From assembly GCA_028551475.1 (NCBI GenBank), contig CM052354.1:8438001-8502000 (forward strand): 64,000 nucleotides of DNA. Reading direction: 5' to 3'. Made by a program: the position numbers and the translations under genes. The DNA comes from Casuarina equisetifolia. Taxonomy: Eukaryota > Streptophyta > Magnoliopsida > Fagales > Casuarinaceae. Below the pieces are notes generated by a model, which was not told the DNA's origin, did not search any database, and saw only the letters and a program-made list of their open reading frames with translations. Position 1 is the stretch's first letter. The number at the start of each line of letters is the position of its first letter. This document shows, in pieces, positions 59,573 to 64,000 of this stretch.

Positions 59573-60243
59573 TGTAGGTATCTAATACGTCTCAAACGAG
59601 ATTCAAAAACAGGATCTAACATCAATTATAGGTTGATAATGAATTAAACTAAATGAATAAAACGAGAAAAACGTACCTGAAGGTGTCTGCATCTTTATAG
59701 AAGGATTGTAGCTAAGATCTTACCCTCTATTTCTTAATCGTGCTAGCCGATGAGAAGCTGGAACTTAGAAACGGAATCAGATCAACAAAATATGGTCGGG
59801 GAAGAGTTCGGATAACCAAAAGAGAATAGAATTTCTCTTTTAAAACGGATACTGTGAACAGTGTCCGTGAACAGTGCATGCACAGTACGTGAACAGTACA
59901 TGCACAGTACGTAAACAGTACATGCACAGTGATTACAATGAAATGACCATTATACCCTTACCATCAACATTGATTCCGTATACTGAGCCCAATGCACATA
60001 ATTTAAGCTAGAGGGGGGACTTAGCCGATATAACATAACACGTGCTAACTAAATAGTCCTGACTCATCACAGTTCTATAAAGTGCACTAAGGCCCACACT
60101 GGCTAGCACCATACTCGCAATTAAAGTCAAAATCTGTCTAATTAACTGAACCAATATTAATTACATTAATACACCTTCATAAGAGAACTATTTATGCTCA
60201 TTGATAAAGCCCACATTACATGAGCTTACAAAATAAGCTAACA
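59573..60243 (-). repeat. 5' LTR of the copia element
   Basis: 671 bp. One difference from the other LTR was noticed (GAGATTC versus GAGACTC near 59602/52428). The outer end abuts TSD GAAAT and, three bases further, the stop codon of family G copy 4. Confidence 0.95.
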
Positions 60244-60251
60244 GAAATGAG

Positions 60252-60758
60252 TCACACGTTGATTTTGACTTCAGTCAGCTCTTTTTCAACCAAACGAGGT
60301 GCTGGCTCTGCTTCTTCTTGACGTTGGGTTACCCAGGTGATAATAACATCAGGAATGACTTGGAGAGTGTGATAGAACCAACCCATGAAGCGCGTAAATT
60401 GTTCAAACAGCATTAGGTACCAGGGAGACACAACAAGAAGTATGGGGAAGATGATCCAAAAGGAAGAAGGCGGAAAAAGAAATGAGGCCAGTAATGAAAG
60501 AGTTAAGGGGCCAGAGAAATATCCCACTCGCACGTAAATTGGGTCCATGGTGAGAGGGAGCTCGACTGAGGTGAAGAGGAATACCAGTATGACGAAAGGG
60601 AGAAACAAACATGAAATCACAGAGGCAGGCTGAACAAAGGTTTCAGTTACCTGGTAAACATGTTGAGCCCAAGACTTGTCCTGCGACGTTAGGACGGTAT
60701 AAGTAACGCTGATCAGTGGTTGAACCAAGTACCTCAAATCTATGATGCACTGCATCAT
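60252..60758 (-). CDS. small multi-pass membrane protein, family G copy 4
   Basis: An intronless frame of 168 codons, one longer than copies 1 and 3 because of a second Met at the start (MMQC). The family layout is kept: hydrophobic N-terminal stretch, DKSWAQ, long span, PPSSFWIIFPILLVVSPWY, FMGWFYHTLQ, RQEEAEPAPR and the end KINV. Function unknown. A copia element sits three bases after the stop (plus TSD), so the original 3' end has been displaced about 7.8 kb away and a transcript would run into the 5' LTR in sense orientation. Upstream, similarity to copies 1 and 3 ends at about 60793, before the TATA box, so the promoter is not the ancestral one. It may be intact but poorly or differently expressed. 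Confidence 0.7.
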   Translation of the reverse strand: MMQCIIDLRYLVQPLISVTYTVLTSQDKSWAQHVYQVTETFVQPASVISCLFLPFVILVFLFTSVELPLTMDPIYVRVGYFSGPLTLSLLASFLFPPSSFWIIFPILLVVSPWYLMLFEQFTRFMGWFYHTLQVIPDVIITWVTQRQEEAEPAPRLVEKELTEVKINV

Positions 60759-60793
60759 TCTTCGCTCTCAGTCGAAATTAAATTTTTCTGCTG

Positions 60794-61090
60794 TGAATTG
60801 GTTGTGCTATGGACGTGAAAATATGTACATGGTGTTGGGGGGCGTCGGAGAGGTTGAGGAATTACACTGTAGCTAAAACGTGGCGTAGAATGAGTGGGGG
60901 CGCTTCTGCAAGTGGAAAAAGAACACATCTTTTCTCACCGAATTTGACTGGCACTTGACCGCGCGTATGAGACGCCGCGTGTGAAACTCTGTCACCGATT
61001 TTCGTTGTCACTGGACCCTACGTATTTGACGACTGGTGCGATGAGCATCTCCTTTTCTCTTTATTGATTCTCTTGAAAGAATTGCCTTTC
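60794..61090. other. non-homologous upstream region of family G copy 4
   Basis: GC-richer than its surroundings (GGTGTTGGGGGGCGTCGG near 60830). No TATA box at the family position and no gene. Confidence 0.45.
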
Positions 61091-61270
61091 TCATAGCCAA
61101 GAATTGTGATAGCACATTTAGAGACTCTGCTTTCACGTTGGAAAGCTTGGAAAGCTTTGTGATTGGGAAGTTTTATTCCCATAAAAGAATTCTTGAGAAT
61201 TTATTTTCTCTAGGTTCAAGAAATTGGGAAGAAAATTGAGAAATAGAGAATCTTGTAATACACTAAGAAG
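61091..61270. repeat. eroded MATN block and dispersed repeat, copy 3
   Basis: 61093-61140 (ATAGCCAAGAATTGTGATAG..., TTTAGAGA, GCT.TCAC) parallels 16405-16455 with the ATG changed to ATA. 61146-61265 (GTGATTGGGAAG, AAGAATTCTTGAGAAT, GAGAAATAGAGAATCTTG) parallels 33070-33190 and 34120-34235. Confidence 0.55.
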
Positions 61271-61275
61271 AGTTT

Positions 61276-61330
61276 TTTTAAAATTTATTTAAAGGGAAGG
61301 GGAGGGTGTGTCGAACCCCATTCAAAGTCC
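61276..61330 (-). mobile_element. fragment of the 30.3-kb SINE family, reversed
   Basis: AAAATTTATTTAAAGGGAAG, GGGAGGG and TCGAACCCCATTC correspond to the complement of the SINE tail, C-rich region and B box at 30440-30515. The A-box half is not recognisable and no TSD is seen. Confidence 0.4.
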
Positions 61331-61799
61331 CCTTAAGAAAGACTCGCTCAGAAAAAAAGTGGGTGAGTTCAATGAATCGAACTGACTCTTTTACCGTGTT
61401 GGGTCCACCACATGTTCCACACATGTTCTGAAATCAAATTATAAGTTTTCGCCGAAATTGTTACCTGAAGATGATTAACTGAGCTGGTAAGACCAAACAA
61501 AAATTCATCAATTGTTGTCTGAAGAGGATTAAAAGAATAGCTTCATAATGACGTGCTGGATGGCTGGATCCAATCGTCCAGAGTGCCATACTGCTTCGGT
61601 ATCTCTAGTACCCACCTAAACCCTAACATGGGGTAGAGATCGAGACAAGGGGGCCCCACTCGCGGGACCCTTCAACGCTTGCTAGCATGTGGTTTCTTGG
61701 GGGGATTTTCAAAATGTCGGTTCAGGTGGCAAGGGCCCTGTCATTCGGCAACCTGCGGAAGAGGACGGCCATGTCATTACAAAATGATAGGACTGATGC
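61331..61799. other. intergenic, no gene
   Basis: TTGTTGTCTGAAGAGG near 61513 echoes 41315, so part of the duplicated backbone continues here. Confidence 0.35.
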
Positions 61800-62410
61800 C
61801 GTGTCATTACTTTATTAAATGCTGAAGCCCCGTTCATCTTCCTCGCAAACAGTGAGCTATTGCGCACTCGACGACGACGTTTGGGGCAGCCAACGCGGTA
61901 GCTTTAACAAGGATACCATGAATACTTACCGGCATGAAACATCACAATTGATTAAACACGTAATGATGTCATATATGCCCCTGTATTATTGTTTCAACAA
62001 GGATTCTCAAAAAAATGTTACACCTCTAAATTCTCTTAAAATGAGAAGCACCAAGAAAAATTTTGAACTACAATTGCACACAACATCTTGATTCCTAAAT
62101 TTATTGGATGAAAATATAACCACAAAACAAGTCCGACAGTTTTTTGACATCATCTTTATTTGGTATCATTTTCTTAAATTACACTCTAAATTATCTTTTT
62201 TTTTAATTATTATTTACATTCTTCAAAAGCGTCAGTAGGCTTTATTTCTCAGGGGCTTTATATTACTAAAAAGAATGTTACTTTTAGTAAGTTTTTATTT
62301 CTCGAGCGGCTTTTCTATACTTAGAAAGCTTTGATTTTTTCTTTTTTTTTTTCAAATTATGTTGGGTTCTTAGTACCTTTGGAGATCTTAATGAGATACT
62401 TTAGCTGTCC
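61800..62410. repeat. segmental-duplication block f, last copy
   Basis: Collinear with 12000-12640 and in part 1020-1380: GAAGCCCCGTTCATCTTC, TTTGGGGCAGCCA.CG, TAGCTTTAACAAGGA, GGATGA.AATATAACCAC, TACTAAAAAGAATGTTA, TTGGGTTCTT.GTA.CT. The frame at 61819-62091 is chance. Confidence 0.75.
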
Positions 62411-62807
62411 ACTTGTATCTTCTTCCCTGTGGTGTTTGGACGGAAAAACGATAATGGTGATGCCGGTGAGGCAGAGTGGGCTTGTTTCAAGATTCAGTTT
62501 TGTTTCATTCATTGACGTGAGGGGAATCTAAGACGACCGACGTGACACGACTGCGTGACTTTGTGGGGGGAAGGTGGGGAGGGCTTATCTAAAGAAGGTA
62601 TGAAAAGCACCATGATAGGGACTAGTGGGCCCAGTCGCAAAGAAATCGTCACTATTTGGTCTCCTTTTCTTAAATTACAATCTGAATTCTTGTTTCTTTA
62701 ATTCTGCACTAGAAAATGAGAAGAAACCAAAGTAAAATAAAATAAAATAAAATAAAAGTTTAAGGGAAGCAGCGGAAAACCAATCTATGAGGTTGGACCA
62801 AAAAATC
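62411..62807. other. intergenic, (AAAAT)n tract
   Basis: (AAAAT)5 at about 62731-62757. No gene. AAATC (62803-62807) would be the left target duplication of the gypsy copy that follows. Confidence 0.5.
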
Positions 62808-63484
62808 TGACGCGGCCCATCATCCATAGCCCAAGCCCAAGCCCAAGTACTCATTTGTGATGTTATGGCCCAACTTATACAAGCCCAAGTCTAATCCAAA
62901 GAAGCTTGAGAAGGTTGACTAAGTGATTGGGTAGTAAGTAGTTGGTAGTTGGCAGATGAGAGTAAGTGGTTGGTAGTTGGTAGATGAGAGTAAGTGGTTG
63001 GTAATTAAGAGGTTGTAGTTGGAAGATAGTAGTTGGGGAGATAGTAGTTGGGAAGATAATAGTTGGCTATATTTATGATTGTGGGTGTCTTAGTTTCCTA
63101 TAAATAGCTAGTACCATTGTGTAGTAGAGGCATTGAGTTGTGAGATTTGAGTATAAGCTTTAAGCTTTCCTTCTAAGTTCTGTATCTCTTTGCTTGTGGC
63201 AAGAGTGGTGAGCTTCATTTGCTCTATATCTCTTTGGAATTACTTCCAATAGAGTGGTGAGTGTTTGATCCTTGAATTCTAAGGTGGTGATTATCTGTAT
63301 CCTTAGTTTTCAAAGATATTTGTTATTTGTATCATTGTACTCTAAGGTGGTGAGTTATCTGTATCCTTAGTTTACAAAGATAATTGTTATTTGTATCCTC
63401 GAATTCTAAGGTGGTGATTATCTGTATCCTTAGTTTTCAAAGATAATTTTATCCTTTTATTTTCCTCCTCTCCGTCCGGTATCA
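62808..63484 (+). repeat. 5' LTR of the second gypsy element
   Basis: Starts TGACGCGGCCC and ends GGTATCA. Contains TATAAATAG near 63101 and the CTAAGGTGGTGA repeats near 63260-63420. Confidence 0.9.
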
Positions 63485-63488
63485 AGTT

Positions 63489-63509
63489 TGGTAATCAGAG
63501 CCTAGGTTC
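63489..63509 (+). other. primer-binding site, initiator-Met-like
   Basis: TGGTAATCAGAGCCTAGGTT lies four bases inside the LTR. It equals the Met site TGGTATCAGAGCCAGGTT with one extra A and one extra T. This segment is deleted in the first copy. Confidence 0.75.
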
Positions 63510-63510
63510 A

Positions 63511-64000
63511 ATGGCTGGTTGTCGTCATCATGCTCGCCATCTTGAAGTCCCCGAGGTGAATGAAGCATACCAGCATGAGATGGAAATGGACGAAATGAGG
63601 AGACAACTTGAAGAACTCCAAGAAAAGCTGGCACGTTTCCAAACAAGAGAACGGTATAACTATCGTTCTGGATCTGACAAGAGTCATCATTCCAGAGTTC
63701 GAGAGGATGATAATCCTTTCTATCAATCTGCTCAAGAAGACTCTGATGATAGTACTCCACCCCATCCTCGTCATCTTCGGCGATATCTTCAACAATATCC
63801 TGATGTCAAAGTTGAAATTCCAGAATTTGAAGGAAGAATGGAGCCAGACGAATTCTTAGATTGGCTGCATACAGTTGAACGAGCATTTGCCATCAAAGAT
63901 TATTCTAAAGAACAAAAGGTAAAACTTATTACCTTGAAACTAAGAAAATATGCATCTTTGTGGTGGGAAAATTTGCAGAGACAAAGAGTTCGAGAAGAAA
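63511..64000 (+). CDS. gypsy gag, 5' part (incomplete at window end)
   Basis: Open from ATG (MAGCRHHARHLEV...) through MEMDEMRRQLEEL, the PEFEGRMEPDEFLDWL region and LRKYASLWWENLQ of the gag domain to the window edge, 163 codons without a stop. It shows the true N-terminus of the family: 23 residues precede the Met that opens the frame at 3350. Gag forms the particle shell. Whether the rest of this element is intact cannot be seen. Confidence 0.85.
   Translation, partial: MAGCRHHARHLEVPEVNEAYQHEMEMDEMRRQLEELQEKLARFQTRERYNYRSGSDKSHHSRVREDDNPFYQSAQEDSDDSTPPHPRHLRRYLQQYPDVKVEIPEFEGRMEPDEFLDWLHTVERAFAIKDYSKEQKVKLITLKLRKYASLWWENLQRQRVREE

Larger units (their letters stand above)
52399..60243 (-). 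mobile_element. Ty1/copia LTR retrotransposon, young but defective
   Basis: Two 671-bp LTRs (52399-53069, 59573-60243), TGTAGGTATC...GCTAACA on the plus strand, are flanked by the TSD GAAAT (52394-52398, 60244-60248). The minus strand carries the primer site TGGTATCGGAGCCTT (59556-59570, initiator-Met type) beside the right LTR and the PPT CCCAAGTGGGAGAT beside the left LTR. Only one LTR difference was noticed, so insertion is very recent. Inside: a long leader (58296-59555), gag-protease frame, integrase with a frameshift, a stop and a deletion, an RT lacking most of its catalytic region, and RNase H. A 996-bp segment is tandemly duplicated. Since the damage is older than or as old as the LTR pair, it was probably mobilised in trans. 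Confidence 0.95.
62808..64000 (+). mobile_element. second gypsy-family element, 5' part (runs off the window)
   Basis: A 677-bp LTR followed by primer site and gag, collinear with 2706 onward. The LTR is about 40 bp longer than in the first copy and more diverged, with an extra repeat of GGTAGTTGG.AGATGAGA. The rest of the element lies beyond the window. Confidence 0.92.

Overview
The window looks like a gene-poor, repeat-rich stretch of a flowering-plant (probably eudicot) nuclear genome. Five observations support this: the base composition is AT-rich; there are plant Ty3/gypsy, Athila-like and Ty1/copia LTR retrotransposons, TRIM, LINE and SINE insertions; a piece of plastid DNA (psbL-psbJ) is embedded in non-plastid sequence; a tau-class glutathione S-transferase pseudogene is present; and there are no operons. 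The species cannot be named from the sequence alone.

The backbone of the window is a set of old, diverged segmental duplications. Recurrent blocks (called f, g, a, b, c, e here) appear in roughly the same order around 12.0-15.2 kb, 18.4-22.1 kb, 27.0-29.1 kb, 30.2-31.8 kb (fragment), 40.3-40.6 kb (fragment) and 50.9-60.8 kb. A second block (about 1.7 kb) recurs at 16.5-18.3, 24.0-25.6 and 36.7-38.4 kb. Block e carries the only convincing host protein genes: a family of intronless 167-168 residue, minus-strand, multi-pass membrane proteins. Three copies are intact (14604-15107, 28557-29060, 60252-60758) and at least three are broken. I do not recognise the family; it is the best candidate here for something undescribed.

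Mobile elements have been loaded onto this backbone. 1.5-10.6 kb: a mosaic of two tiny TRIM retrotransposons in opposite orientation, the whole mosaic flanked by the same 5-bp duplication (AAGTA). A young Ty3/gypsy element (2706-10119, TSD GTGGG) sits inside it and is itself interrupted by an Athila-type solo LTR (5155-7028, TSD ATGAG). 13.4-13.9 kb: a 5'-truncated LINE. 26.1-26.5 kb: plastid DNA with intact psbJ. 30.3-30.5 kb: a dimeric tRNA-derived SINE. 39.5-40.0 kb: GST pseudogene. 42.3-50.9 kb: an eroded copia pol next to an Athila-like element on the minus strand (LTRs about 1.65 kb, tRNA-Asp-type primer site). 52.4-60.2 kb: a very young but defective Ty1/copia element (671-bp LTRs, TSD GAAAT) inserted three bases beyond the stop codon of one membrane-protein gene; it carries a 996-bp internal tandem duplication with a templated, inverted 12-bp junction. 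62.8 kb to the end: a second copy of the gypsy family, which preserves the primer site and gag start that the first copy has lost.

The genes do not form a pathway. The biology here is duplication of a small membrane-protein locus, repeatedly bombarded by retroelements. No CRISPR, tRNA, rRNA or prokaryote-like system was seen.
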